A stretch of DNA of 64,000 nucleotides from Symbiodinium kawagutii (Eukaryota > Sar > Dinophyceae > Suessiales > Symbiodiniaceae), in assembly GCA_009767595.1 (NCBI GenBank), contig VSDK01016610.1, positions 48,777 through 112,776 on the forward strand, written 5' to 3'. How positions within the stretch are numbered: position 1 is the first letter of the stretch; each line of letters opens with the position of its first letter. The notes beneath the pieces were generated by a model. It worked only from the letters and a program-made list of their open reading frames with translations. It did not search any database and was not told the origin of the DNA. Position numbers and translations under genes: made by a program. Positions 36,619-47,813 of the stretch are shown in pieces.

Positions 36619-39600
36619 TGTGCAACCCCTGACCGAAAGCGTCACGTCCTTCGCGGACGCCGTTGCCAGGCCTTTAGTGAATGTTTATTTGGGCACCACA
36701 CCCAGAGGCTGGCAGGCGCGACGGAACTGGGCGATGGCATGAGCTTGCGTTGTGCGGCTGATCCGTGGTTGGGTTTGCTGGGAACAGGATCTATCTTGCA
36801 AGTTCTATCACAAGAGACCACAAGATCTATCTCCAGAAGTACTTAAGTTCTCCAAGTGACAGTTGCAAGAGGTTCCCCAGAATTGCGTCAACCTGCCTTA
36901 TTCTGCTTTAGTGGGAACGAGGCCGGGTCCGCCCCCCAACACTTCGTTCTGAGTTGGTTTTGCCTGGAGCCAAATCCAAGAAGGGATAGGTCCTGTTGCT
37001 AGATATTGGTGGTGGATCCCCACAAAGTTGTGGGCTGTGAGAGATCTAGCTTCCTTTGGATTTGAGTGACCTGAAAATGGGGACACCACCAGAAGGGGGA
37101 AGCCTTGCTGCAGGTGATGCTGACACCACCATACGACACCAGCACGGTGTTGACCTTCCTGAACGGAAAGAAGTATTTCTTGCAGCGATCCCAGCCATCC
37201 GGACGCTGCTTCAACAGGTCTTGCAAGTTGTTCTGTGTCCATGGGGAGACCTTCATGGCGTTTTTTGCTCAAGGTTGGCCCCATCTCAGTGTCGGTAGTT
37301 TGCTTTGACTGTCTCCGCAGTTCATGCAATTGTGTTTTTTACAGGTGCATTTGTACTTACAAACCAAATTGTTTGCGACTTATCTGGATGGTATACCATG
37401 GTATGCCTACCCTGTCGGGCACTGTTGGGTTTCCCATGCATTTCTCCTTGCGCCGAGGAAGAAGGTGGAGTTCAACTCTCCCTCAGAAAACAGCATCGAT
37501 GGACAGAGTTTGGTGCCCAGCTGTTGCGACAGAGTGTGACTTCTCAGGCGACAAAAACAACCAACAACAACCACCCAACAACTGCCAACTGGCCGTAAAG
37601 TAATGGGTGAATGGATATCAAAAACAAAACGGTGACTTGTCAGGTTGTTTGGGTGATCAGTTTGTGTCATCAGTGGGTTTGAATGATTTGATTGCCTAGT
37701 TTTGTACTTGAAAGTGCAGTATCACAGACCGTGTTGGTACCCGCACAAATTATTGAAGGATGATAGTTTCTTCTCCCTCTAGCGGACCATAGCCAAAGCT
37801 TGTCGTGGGAATCTGTTGATTGTCTGTTGATCGCTTTTTGGCAAGGTTTCGACATGGAGATGCAGCTTGTGCATTCGGTGCCTGAGCTTCCAGTCAGAAG
37901 AAACTGATTTAGACATCTCTTTGTAGAAGGCCACTTATATTTCAACATGGTAAAGAATACCAATACTGTAGGGTGAGAACATTCCCACAATGACCATTTT
38001 GCTTGGCTGAGCTAGCTGCACCTTTCGTGGTCATCAGGTATCCCTATTGGATCCTATTGGCTCCCCCTCAAAAGAACGGAGTTCAATCCCTTCAAAATGG
38101 GGGCGTCCATCGTCCAGACTAGCCCTGAATGATGCATTGCTGATGAATGATGAATTGCCCTGACCAAAAATGGCCACTATTGAAACCATGACCTCGCAAC
38201 CCACAAATTTTGGGCCCAGGGCAGTTCACCTTGGCACAGGCCGAAGACGGCCAACTCCTCATCAACTCGGTCTTTCTCAAGGCAGGGTCGGTTCGACTGA
38301 AACTTGGAGTGCTAGGCAATGCCTGGACCAATTTTTTGGGGATTTGCCAGATCTAGTGTTTGATAACACCAATAATACCAATAATATCGTACCACTAGTT
38401 GATCCAATATTTTGGTTTGAATTCCGACAATGGATGGTCCAATTGACTGTTGGGGTTGTAGTTTCCTTTAGCAAGGGATGTTGTAATCCGCAAAGGATAA
38501 TGATGGCGGAAACACAGATCCTTCAGTCAAACCAACCATGTTTTGGTGGTGTGCGGGCAACCAGATAGACAGCCGCCATACATGGGTTGGAAACCCACAA
38601 CTGGTGAGCCTTGGAAGGTTGTAGTGAGTAGATGGGTGTTTGCATCTTGGGCATGATTAACCATCGTTCATCACCATCAGTCACTGAATATCATCAACAA
38701 TGGTGAAGCATCTTCCTTTCGAAGCACGTCGCACCAGTCCCGCGCATCCGTCCAGGTTGGGCTGGTGGAGGGCAACGAGTACCTCAGCACGCTGGGAACC
38801 CCAAAGAGCCGAGCGGCCTGGTGGTTTCTCAAGCCAGCTTGGTGTTTTCCTATAGTTACCAATAGGGACTGATAGACAACAATAGGGTTAAACAACTACG
38901 AGATATGGTGTTTATCATGATTAAAACCAATTATGATCTTAACCCGCGTGATTTAAGACAAGTTTATTTCTTATCATTTGTTTAAACTGATGAAAACGCT
39001 GCTTAATGATAGGCAGATGGTCAATTCTTAGAAAGACATGGTGTTAGATGGTTTGGATTCACCTTTGGTAAATCATTGGTTAGATCAGTTAGATGGGTTA
39101 GATGGTCTAGATCCAACACAATTATCGATAACTTTGATATAGTCATCCTGAGTATGACCTACGGGTTTCACAACTGCTAAATGCATGATGAAGGTTTCTT
39201 GATATGATGGGTCCACAACATTTGTCCAACCATTGATTAATCCAATGGCTTAAACATTGAACAGCCAACATTGATCAATTCATCATTGATTGTCAACATT
39301 GCCATTCATATTGACTAATGAGCAGGGTTTGATGGATAAAACCGCTGTTAGTTGGTGTAGAATGGCTTTATGTTGCTTTGCACAAACTGATGGGGAATGT
39401 TGATCCTTATACTGTTGGTAAACAACGAACCATTCTTGATATCAGGGATTATGTTTGATAGTGCTTCATATTCTGGCTGGTGGTTTCAAACATGTTTATT
39501 TTCCGTAGTAATTATTAACAAATGATTGGTTGACTGATATCTATCATAGGGAGGGTTCAACGACCGATCAGAATTGATGGCACCAGACCTGTTGATGATA

Positions 39601-40249
39601 CTTCATGGCTACCATCCAAGTGCACCCATTGGCATAGCGAATGATGGTACGACAATGGCCAGAGGCAGGTGTCATGGTGATTGTCCATCAACTCTGCCGG
39701 TATATTAAGGTCGAACAGATTGTGGTCCCAAACTACTGTACAATATTTTGCTCGCTATACTCCAGGCATCCCAATTAGAAGTAATCAATATGCTGAATTT
39801 GGAACTATAGCAATGGTAAATCTGTGCGAATTCTCTACATTGATTCATTTTTGTAGATGATTCCTGTGTTCCCTAGTCCCATAGAGTCAGCAAGAGTGTT
39901 AATACTCATGGTAAACTAAACTGGAAGAAGTCAAAAATTCAACACTTACACTGGGTGGTTTGCCTATAAAGATGGTGACTTTGGCTTCCAGATTAGTTTA
40001 CCTTAAGGTTAACCACCCAAAATTGCTCTCTCTATAAGCCTGTCAGATGCAAAATACACCATGATGACCAGCTGTCAGTGATAAAGCTATGGCTGTTTCT
40101 CAAAATAGGGGTCCCCCATTATTCATGTTTGATAATAGACTTTAATAAAAGAACCATTTTTGCGGGTTCCCTATTTTGAGAAACCACCGCGTGTTTCCCG
40201 TTTTCCGCTGCAGGTTCTGGCCACAGTTTCCCCCGACGGCAAGCTCTGA
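36619..40249 (+). CDS. Unknown multi-exon gene (partial model)
   Basis: Exon-like segments with compatible edges: 36619-36736 (after CTTCAG, ending ATG|GC), 37114-37257 or 37273 (including VLTFLNGKKYFLQRSQ and HGETFM), 37345-about 37500, 38220-about 38331 (FTLAQAEDGQLLINSVFLKA), 38756-about 38816 (VGLVEGNEYLSTLGTP) and a short terminal exon 40214-40249 (VLATVSPDGKL, then TGA). The first two join in phase 0 through a GC-AG intron. The third exon is open and protein-like in two frames, each in phase with a different donor of exon two (GC at 37258, GT at 37274), so its translation is unresolved. The exon ending near 38816 runs directly into a fragment of family 1. No domain recognised; start codon not identified. 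Confidence 0.4.
39473..39571 (+). repeat. Inverted-repeat element, family 2
   Basis: From CTGGCTGGTGGTTTCAA to TTCAACGACCGATCAG, 99 bp, similar throughout to 35334-35431. It lies in the presumed last intron of the preceding gene. Confidence 0.7.
40090..40190 (+). repeat. Inverted-repeat element, family 1
   Basis: From TGGCTGTTTCTCAAAATAGG to CTATTTTGAGAAACCACC, 101 bp. It ends about 23 bp before the acceptor of the terminal exon at 40214. Confidence 0.8.
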
Positions 40250-40376
40250 CGGGTCAGGGTCTTAAACTCTGCAGAACTTCACTCGGGGTCATTTAACCAG
40301 CTGACTTGGTATATAACCAGCTAGTTGCTTATCCATAAATGGGCGTACCTACCAACTATCCAGTAATCGCTTCCTA

Positions 40377-41052
40377 CTATTACTAAACCCCCCTAATAAA
40401 AAAACGACCTTGGGGGTGCACTTCTGGATTTTTTTGGTTGTGGTCAATTGTATTTTTGATTGTAACAATTGAAAGTAAAAGGAAGACAACATTCCCCAAG
40501 CAACGGTTTTCTCCTCTATTTAAAAAAACCTCTGGCTCAGGGGGTGTTTAATATTAGGGTCCTAAACACCCAAGTGGTTTTTATCATTAGGGTCGTAAAT
40601 TTAATATTAGGGTCCCCTTTGTGCAGTTGGTTCTTGCCATTTTTTGAATAGGTGTGTAAAAAGAATTTAATAAGGCAAACATTAAACGCCAAAATAGTTT
40701 TTATCATTAGGGTCCTAAATTCAATATTAGGGTCCCCTTCGTGCAGTTGGTTTTTGCATTTTCTGAATAGGTGTGTAAAAAGAATTTAATAAGGCAACCA
40801 TTAACGCCAAAATAGTTTTTATCATTAGGGTCCTAAATTCAATATTAGGGTCCCCATCGTGCAGTTTGTTTTTGCAATTGTTTAAATAGGTTTTAATCAA
40901 GAATTTCATAAGGCCAACATCAAACTCCAAAATGGTTTTATCATGAGGGTCCTATACTTAATATTGGGGTCCCCGAATATTAAATCCCCCCTAATATAAA
41001 ATACTCGTTGGGGTGCTTAGTATTTGGGGAGGGGGGGAGGGTTTAGTAATAG
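40377..41052. mobile_element. Inverted-repeat-bounded element with internal 119-bp tandem array
   Basis: Exact 14-bp termini CTATTACTAAACCC (40377-40390) and GGGTTTAGTAATAG (41039-41052) bound 676 bp. Beyond them the arms stay similar (C-rich/G-rich blocks, then GGGGTGC). Inside, about 3.3 copies of a unit of roughly 119-121 bp (starts near 40577, 40697 and 40815) each carry TATCATTAGGGTCCTAAAT, ATATTAGGGTCCCC and GTGCAGTTGG. No transposase frame is present, so it looks like a non-autonomous DNA element. No target duplication was recognised. Confidence 0.6.
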
Positions 41053-41253
41053 GCGGAAAAGATTAATAGCGCTTATTAATGGGAAAATCATCAGTTTTTG
41101 GGGCGCACCAGTTTTGGACAAACCCCTCAGTTGTTTCTGATTGTTGGTTAACCCCAAATCATCAACTGGTTTGGTGGGTAACAATGCTATACCAATAGTA
41201 TTCCGCAAGTGTGTTGTCATCAGCATTTGCGTAGGTTGTATCTATGATTTTCA

Positions 41254-41368
41254 ATATGGGCATTTCTCAAGATAGAGGGCTCCCCAAGTCACTTTTTCAT
41301 TAGCCATTGATAGTGATAAACCATCCATAATTTTTGGGTCCCCTATGGCTTGAGAAACCACCATATGG
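41254..41368 (+). repeat. Inverted-repeat element, family 1
   Basis: From ATATGGGCATTTCTCAA to TTGAGAAACCACCATAT, 115 bp, with the internal motif GTGATAAACCATCCATAA. Confidence 0.75.
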
Positions 41369-42198
41369 TGGTTTATGTTAACCAAGCCAAGGATATTTTA
41401 AAATACCTCCAATGAGATGCTTCATGTCCACGCTGGTCACCACTGAGGAAGGCAGCTCAGATCGCCAATCCCTACTACGCGGCTTTGCCAGGACTGCGCT
41501 TCACCAGTTGGGCAAACAGATCCAATAATCATTTAATATAGCCGGTGTGGGCTCTCATGTTTCGATGCTTCATGATGTTTCATGATGCTTCGTGATTCAA
41601 ATTCTGGGTTCCAAGTACTGTAATGAAACTGACGCAAGGAAACATAGAGCTGTCCCGAGGATTCCTTTCAGGGACACGTGGCATATCACGACATCCAGAC
41701 CCTACCATGTGCAGTGAAGGCATGGTTAGGGATAGGAATTGATTGAATTGAATTCATGAGCCAGAGGAACACCCTAGGGTCACAGCCAGCCATGTCATAC
41801 CATTTCATGCCACCCTGAGCAAGTGTTTTGCTTCAATCGTCGTTCATGATGCTTGGATTTATTGGGACTCCTGTTGATCATAGTTTTTGATGATTTTCAG
41901 CAGCTGTTCCTTTTCCCTTTGGTTTGGAATTCAGCCACTGCTTGTTTCCATTGTGGGGTTCCGGTCTTTGTCGTTTGATTTCTATTGATTTCTTGGATAT
42001 GCTAGAGAAATGTTTATTGATTTGCCTGCAAACCATGATTACCAGAATCCGGCTGGCTGCTTGAAGAGCTGCTCATTAGTCAGTTTTGCTGTATATTTGG
42101 CTCAGGCGGGCTATTTCAACATTTTTTAACATTTTTTAACCAAAATCAAACTGCCCGCCTGATTCGGTGCCCGGTAATTGGTCCAGCTGCATTGGTGG

Positions 42199-42840
42199 AC
42201 ACGGTGGAAAGGGACTCGTCTGTGCACGCGGAAAACGACTCGTCTGTGCACGCGGAAAACGACTCATCTGTGCACGCGGAGCCATTTGTTGTGGCAGGCG
42301 TGGTACTTTGAGTACATGTAGTGGTCCTGCATGTGCTTTCCGCACTGTAAATGGAACATCAGCTGATTGTCAGATGTCTTGCAAGTGTGATTCTGCGTGG
42401 CAGGCGTGGTACTTTGAGTACATGTAGTCGTCCTGCGTGTGCTTTCCACAATGCAAACGGAACATCAGCTGATTGTCAGATGTCTTGCAAGTGTGATTCT
42501 GTGTGGCAGGCGTGGTACTTTGAGTACATGTAGTCGTCCTGCGTGTGCTTCCCACAATGTAAACGGAACATCAGCTGAGTGGATAAGGAGATGAGCGGAG
42601 GCAGCAAACCCATAGAAAGACCTTATGTCTCCTGCCCCCGCCCCCCCTAAACCCCATGTCCCCATGTCCCCTGTCCCCAATGTTAACCCTAAATGGTGAG
42701 TGTTGATTTACACTGGTGTGCGCGGATGAGTCTGTGGTGTGCGCGGATGAGTCTTTTTGGTGTGCGCGGATGAGTTTTTTCTGGTGTGCGCGGATGAGTT
42801 TTTTTGGTGTGCGCAGATGAGTTCTTTTCCGACACGGTTA
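42199..42840. mobile_element. Fold-back-like element with tandem-repeat arms and 106-bp core repeats
   Basis: Left arm: three copies of a 24-bp unit (GACTCGTCTGTGCACGCGGA...) at 42213-42284. Right arm: five copies of a unit containing TGTGCGCGGATGAGT at 42712-42822, which is the diverged reverse complement of the left unit. The outer flanks also pair loosely (ACACGGTGGAAAGGGACTC against GAGTTCTTTTCCGACACGG). Between the arms are 2.7 copies of a 106-bp unit starting GTGGCAGGCGTGGTAC at 42291, 42397 and 42503, then unrelated sequence. Short frames across the 106-bp units are repeat translations, not genes. Confidence 0.6.
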
Positions 42841-43180
42841 GGAGGATTGCAATTTCCATGCATTACCCAAAGATACCACTGCTCTTGCCAAGTTGATCTG
42901 GCTGTTGATGCTGTGATGTGCCTGCACCACTTGACCAATTGATTGCTCATGGGGTGATGGTTGGGGGCTCATGGCTCACAAGCAGAGTGATTTACAGTTT
43001 CACTGTACTCCACGTATCTTCTTAGGGGCAGAAGATTGACCAAATACCAGAACTATCCAGAATGATTCAGAAATCACTCAGGAAATCTCCAATATCCCGA
43101 AGATCCCAACTTGATCATTCACCCAGGATCCCAGTCAATCAACAAGTCGCACCCAGGAGACCGGTCACTCTTTGCTTTCA

Positions 43181-44709
43181 ATGGCAGTGGAACTGTTCCG
43201 CCATGTGAGTTGGGGACCTGAGCTGTTCCGACTTGGGAAGGGATGCAGTGCGGTTGCCCTTCGCCAAGCGTGGCTCAGGACCGACACCATCTGGTTGGTG
43301 TTCAAGGAGCCGCTCATGATCAGTCGCGGGGAACGAGATCTGTATCGTGGAGCTCCTCGGATGCATGGCTGGAGCATGTGACGTGGTTTTTGTGGTGTTC
43401 AAATGTGTTGAAATGTGTTGAAATATGTAATGTATAACTAATGATTATTACATGTGTTCTTCATACTATTTTGTTTGGCAATGTTATCCTTTCACTGATG
43501 TAATCATATTATAACTAAGTTTTACTGTTTTTAATAACTCAGTTGTTGATTTCATATTATTTCGCTGATGTAATCATTGTTTGACGCTAGGGTCTAGGGC
43601 GCCCTTTGTTCGCTGTGTAAACCTATTTGCATACGACCCACAGGCGGCCTGTTGGGCCCAAGGGAGCCTTGCAAGTGGCGCTGACGAGGCTCTGAACACC
43701 AGTGCAGCGCACTCTGGATTCTTACGCTTTGGCCTTCCTCCCGGAGGTGGGCTGTGGAAGTTTGAATCCAAGTTGTGTGTTATGTTTGTTCCAAGAAAGG
43801 AGGATGGAGGAGGCTTGTTGAGTGTTTGAATCGTTGAAACTCGGACATCCCAGTTGAAAGGTGCCATGATTTTACGACTGGATCGAGAATGGTGGCTTTG
43901 TTCGAACAGATCAGGGACGCAAAGCAGTGGCGTCACATCATATTTTGTAACATTGTTGCAGTAATTTCTTTGGTCACGTCCAAAGCCTGAATAAAAATCT
44001 CATCAAACTGTAGCAGTATATCCAGATGATGGCATCACCAGACAGAGCTGCTGGGCATCCCAAGCGGTTTTTGTCGATAGCTCACGTGTGTCAGATTTTG
44101 TGCAAAAACGTGCCAAGTAATTGCAGCAAATAGTCCAGAAATTGATTGAGTGGGGAATCTCCACAGTTCTTTGGTCCACCGTGACATATTGTTGGTGTAT
44201 GTTGGTGTGTTTAGATTGTAGCACCTAACCCTGTCATACCCTGTCAGGAGTGGTGCAGCCATGGAGTACGGAATTGGGCATGAACAACAGGCCCCTTTCA
44301 GGGCCAAGGGCAGTTCAGGTCGCATCTAGGCTGTTGCAGGTGTCGATGCCTTGAATGAATGGTTCTTACCTATAGCTGGACTGAGAAAAGAGAAAGCCAA
44401 CTATCACCAACATTATTTGATCATAGTCATCACTTTTATCACCACAAGGACCAGTGCTTTCACAATCCTTTACACTGCAAGTGTGGCTGTTATTTCGCTG
44501 CAAAGTAATATACTATTTATAATGAACTACTTTTACTATACTGTACTGATGATATGATTACTGTATATTCTTTTGTAGGGTCAGCACTGCTTCCCTACTT
44601 TCCGTACTCACAAGACAAACTGTACTCTCCACGGCATGTGCACGATGGAAGCATTGAGGCCTTCGTTGTTCAACCAGATGAGTCGCTCAGGGGAATAGTT
44701 CAGCAGTAG
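43181..44709 (+). CDS. Unknown 158-residue protein, three exons
   Basis: Exons 43181-43377, 43598-43746 and 44579-44709 total 477 nt, with both introns GT-AG and in phase (phase 2, then phase 1). The protein runs from MAVELFRHVSWGPELF through VNLFAYDPQAACWAQGS and FLRFGLPPGG to LLPYFPYSQDKLYSPRHVHD, and ends with TAG at 44707-44709. No signal peptide, membrane helix or motif is recognised. The ATG at 43181 is supported only by being in frame; GCAG right after it could instead be an acceptor (exon from 43188), which would mean more exons upstream. The perfect frame bookkeeping makes a real gene likely. Confidence 0.6.
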
Positions 44710-46642
44710 CAAAAGACTGCTTGGACCTAATTGATGGGAAGTAGCCACCTACTCCTTTTCACATGGGTGGTAATATTCATACCACGGTATACAGAGAGCA
44801 TGATTGAAACTACCCAAAATCAGTCAAGAATTCCAAGGCACCTTTTCGTACCTGTAAATATACCAAATGAATGGGAAATCTGGTTCATGCAAGACAACAG
44901 GCCCTCTTTTCTGGTTTCCTGAGCCCATGGTAATATGATGTAACATGCAAATTGTATAATAGATATCGTCACAATGATTATTGTTCGATATGTCTACAAC
45001 CCCCCGCTATTTTTGCATGAAAGTGCCGGAAATGCAGCGAGGATCGCTGCCATCACTTTGAATCAACCTGACGTCCAGGATCACGCAGCCCCAAGGGAGC
45101 AGACAGGTGCCAACTTGGAGAGGAGATGTTGGAGCACTGATGGCCATGGTGTACAAAAAAGCTCCATGAACATGATCACGGGATATCACAAGTGGTACCC
45201 TTAAGGTTGCTTAGGGTGGTGTTGTCAAGTTTCATCAAATTGTGATTCAGAGTGAAGTTGGGTGACAAGCTGGGTCCGCAAAATGCTGCTTGCGTAACAC
45301 AGAGGGATTCGCGTTTTGATTCATTTGATTCCCAGAGCAATGGGCTATTGCGCAGTCAGCAAAGATAAGAGACCAATTGACAGGGGCCATGCCAGAAAGC
45401 AGAACTTGACGCTGCAGAAAAGGTGCAGGATTCAGGGCCAAAACTATGCTGCTAAGCATTTCCTCGCTGTCAACCGTGTTTTCAATGTCCATACAGGTGA
45501 CCTGCACAGGAGAATAATCCCTACCATTTGGCGATTACCCTTGACTGCTCAACTGCAGATCCTGGATTTCACCATGTCCAATCCGCCGACGAAGCCAGAT
45601 GCTCAGAGCTGATTTTAATGTGATTCGGTCGCAGAAAAGACAGGTATTCTCCCTACTTTGTTGCACAAAGTTGTGATTGTTTGGGTGCAGGTTTCCATCT
45701 TCTTGAAGCCAGGTATTTTTTTTGGGAAGAACACAGCATTTCGAAGATGAACAGATATGAAAAGAAAAGAAGACACGCTTTGTTGGTGAACATGATGCGT
45801 CGACCAGTGAGCCGTGGATTCTCACTTTGAGGCTGTCGTTTGATTTTGATGGCCATTTTTGGGTGACTCGGCTGGCAAAAGCTGAATAGCCGCAATCTGT
45901 GCAGCTTATTCTGCCACGCATTTTGCATTCAAGCCTTTTTTTTTTGGCTGGGCAAGTATCCAAAACTTCCACATCACAATAGCTGGTTTTCGACTGTCAA
46001 ACATACAATGCCTTGTCTACGTGTTGAAAAGATCTCTTTTGGAAATTACTGTAAAATGATTCAAAGCTACAAGAAGTCCTTGACTAGATGCCTCACTGAT
46101 TCCGTTTGAGCTCCCACCCTCACCCTTCACGAAGCTCAACAAACTGCCTCCTCTCTGAGGGTTTTTTGGGCATCGGGCTGCTACTCCTCTCCGTCCTCAT
46201 AGGTGCCAGGGTTCTTCCAGGGGGTGGAAATACCTGGAGCCACACAGCTTTCACAGCAACCCAGATCTTCGGGCATGCCCGGCATGCCCTGCAATGTGGG
46301 AGACTACAGTGGAGCTGTGTCCAAGGCGCTCCCTGTAGTCATTGTCAATAAGGGTGCTGTCAACATTCGCCGGCAGATTCCTTGAAGATTGTTCTGCAGT
46401 ATGATAAAGGTGTATGGACCAAGCAATACAACCTATCAAGCGTGCTTTGTTTGTTACTGTACTTGTGGTTAGTATCTTAGCTTTTTGATGAACCATCATT
46501 AAGGATTCTTAGCCACAGACGAGTCTTTCCTGATAAAATTCTTGGATCATTGTGACTGGAGGTGTTGGCCTGTGCCATGCACGTGCCATGGTATCATATT
46601 TCACATTGCAACTATACTAGATGTCTTAGAACATTCTAATAT
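44710..46642. other. Spacer before the retroelement, with one candidate terminal exon
   Basis: 46203-46385 (+), after a TCATAG acceptor, reads a protein-like end including MPGMPCNVGDYSGAVSKALP and VNKGAVNIRRQIP, then TGA; it is probably the last exon of an unseen gene. A minus-strand frame at 45535-45972 has several Cys pairs but no recognisable domain. Otherwise nothing is evident. Confidence 0.4.
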
Positions 46643-46707
46643 GATGTTTCGCCCCGTAAGTAAAAACGAGACTCACGGCCTTCCTGCGTAGTTTTGGGCT
46701 CAAAGGC
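46643..46707 (+). repeat. Split direct repeat A1 (left end of retroelement)
   Basis: 65 bp beginning GATGTTTCGCCCCGTAAG and ending GGGCTCAAAGGC, identical by eye to A2. ORF1 starts 3 bp after it. Its last 22 bp resemble the dinoflagellate spliced leader (see findings). Confidence 0.92.
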
Positions 46708-46709
46708 GG

Positions 46710-47813
46710 ATGAGTCGCTCCTGTCAGGGAGTAGGCCCCGCCTGCGATTGCCCCGTGTGCCTCGCCCTCAAGAACCTTGGGTCAGCGTTGCTTGATCCTG
46801 AGGTGCCTGAGAGGGTGAGGACAATCTGGTTGCGGCAGGTGCAATTACTGGGCATTGAGGCTCAGTCTGCCGCCTACCGTGTGGTAAAGGGCAAACTTCC
46901 GGCGCCACCCGGGAGTAGCTCTGTGGATTGGTCACTCCCCTTCGCAGGAGCTGAGGAAAAGGGAGAGGATTTGGACAGGGAGAAGACCAAGGACAAGCCA
47001 GCTGAGAAAGAGACTGCCAGCGCCTCGAATCGCCAGAAAGAAGAGAGAAAGAACAGCCCCACTTCAAAGCAAAGAGAGAAAGATTCCTCCAAGCAAGATC
47101 GCTCAAGACAACGTACCACCCGGAGGAGACGAAGAAGAACTGAGGGATCTCCTGAGCAGGGAGAGCAGAAGAAGGAGAAGCCTACGAAGGATTGCAGGAG
47201 GTCAAGAAGCCGAAGAAGAGGAAAAAGCCCAGAAGAGAGAAAAGCCAAGCGACGAAGAGAGACTCCTGAGGACAGCAGGGAGTCATCTAGAGAGGAAAGT
47301 AAAGGGAGGAATCCAAGCCCTCCTACAAAACCTGTGGTGAAACAAGAGTCACCACCCTCGCAAAGGAAAGAGAGACCTGAAGGGTACGCTCCTGAGGTTG
47401 TACCAGGGAGCCCAAGGAAGGAAAGGAAAACTCGAAGTCGGGAGAAGCCGGCTGAGTCCCCTAAGCCACCCAGAGAGGAAAGGAAACTTCGAAGCCAAAC
47501 GCCTCTGGTGAGACCACGAGCAGTGGAAGGAGGAGAAGAGGAAGAGAAGGCTGACAACGAGCTTGGTAAAAGGAGGCCAGTCAGCCCAGATAAGCCTCCG
47601 CCTGGATTGAGGGCGGCTCCAAAGGCTTCATCACAGGCTAGTTCGAGCAGCCATTGGAGAGGAGGACATCAGCCCCGGGAATACGGGTACATCAGGGAGT
47701 GGGATCCTTCCAGAGCTCCTGCCAAGAAAGGTGTGAAGAAGAGACAAAGACACCAAGACATCTACGAGGCTGGGGGGTTGGACTCCTGGCATGCCACCAA
47801 GAGCCGTCGGTAA
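46710..47813 (+). CDS. Retroelement ORF1, arginine/serine-rich gag-like protein
   Basis: 367 residues from ATG at 46710. The N-terminus has a small Cys cluster (CDCPVCLALK) and a short folded-looking segment to about residue 80. The rest is highly charged, with many Arg-Arg, Lys-Glu and Ser-Pro runs (RRRRRR near residue 140), like SR-type RNA-binding proteins. The likely role is nucleic-acid binding in the retroelement particle, or nuclear import; this is inferred from charge only. It overlaps ORF2 by 23 nt in a different frame. Confidence 0.7.
   Translation: MSRSCQGVGPACDCPVCLALKNLGSALLDPEVPERVRTIWLRQVQLLGIEAQSAAYRVVKGKLPAPPGSSSVDWSLPFAGAEEKGEDLDREKTKDKPAEKETASASNRQKEERKNSPTSKQREKDSSKQDRSRQRTTRRRRRRTEGSPEQGEQKKEKPTKDCRRSRSRRRGKSPEERKAKRRRETPEDSRESSREESKGRNPSPPTKPVVKQESPPSQRKERPEGYAPEVVPGSPRKERKTRSREKPAESPKPPREERKLRSQTPLVRPRAVEGGEEEEKADNELGKRRPVSPDKPPPGLRAAPKASSQASSSSHWRGGHQPREYGYIREWDPSRAPAKKGVKKRQRHQDIYEAGGLDSWHATKSRR

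Noticed and set aside
40577..40976. Interstitial telomere array, because of repeated TTAGGG
   Set aside because: TTAGGG occurs once or twice per 119-bp unit and never in tandem, so it is not a telomere tract.
42270..42560. Possible CRISPR-like or satellite array
   Set aside because: The 106-bp units are contiguous tandem repeats without unique spacers, inside a fold-back-like element in a eukaryotic genome.
45535..45972. Minus-strand 145-codon frame with Cys pairs
   Set aside because: No zinc-finger spacing fits, A/T homopolymers lie within it, and no splice-compatible neighbour was found; left as an open question rather than a gene.
46874..47557. Long minus-strand frames opposite the retroelement ORFs (also 48369-48764, 49022-49435 and 52027-52713)
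   Set aside because: They are complements of purine-rich or conserved coding sequence; translations are Ser/Leu/Phe-rich low complexity, and the + strand has the recognisable domains.
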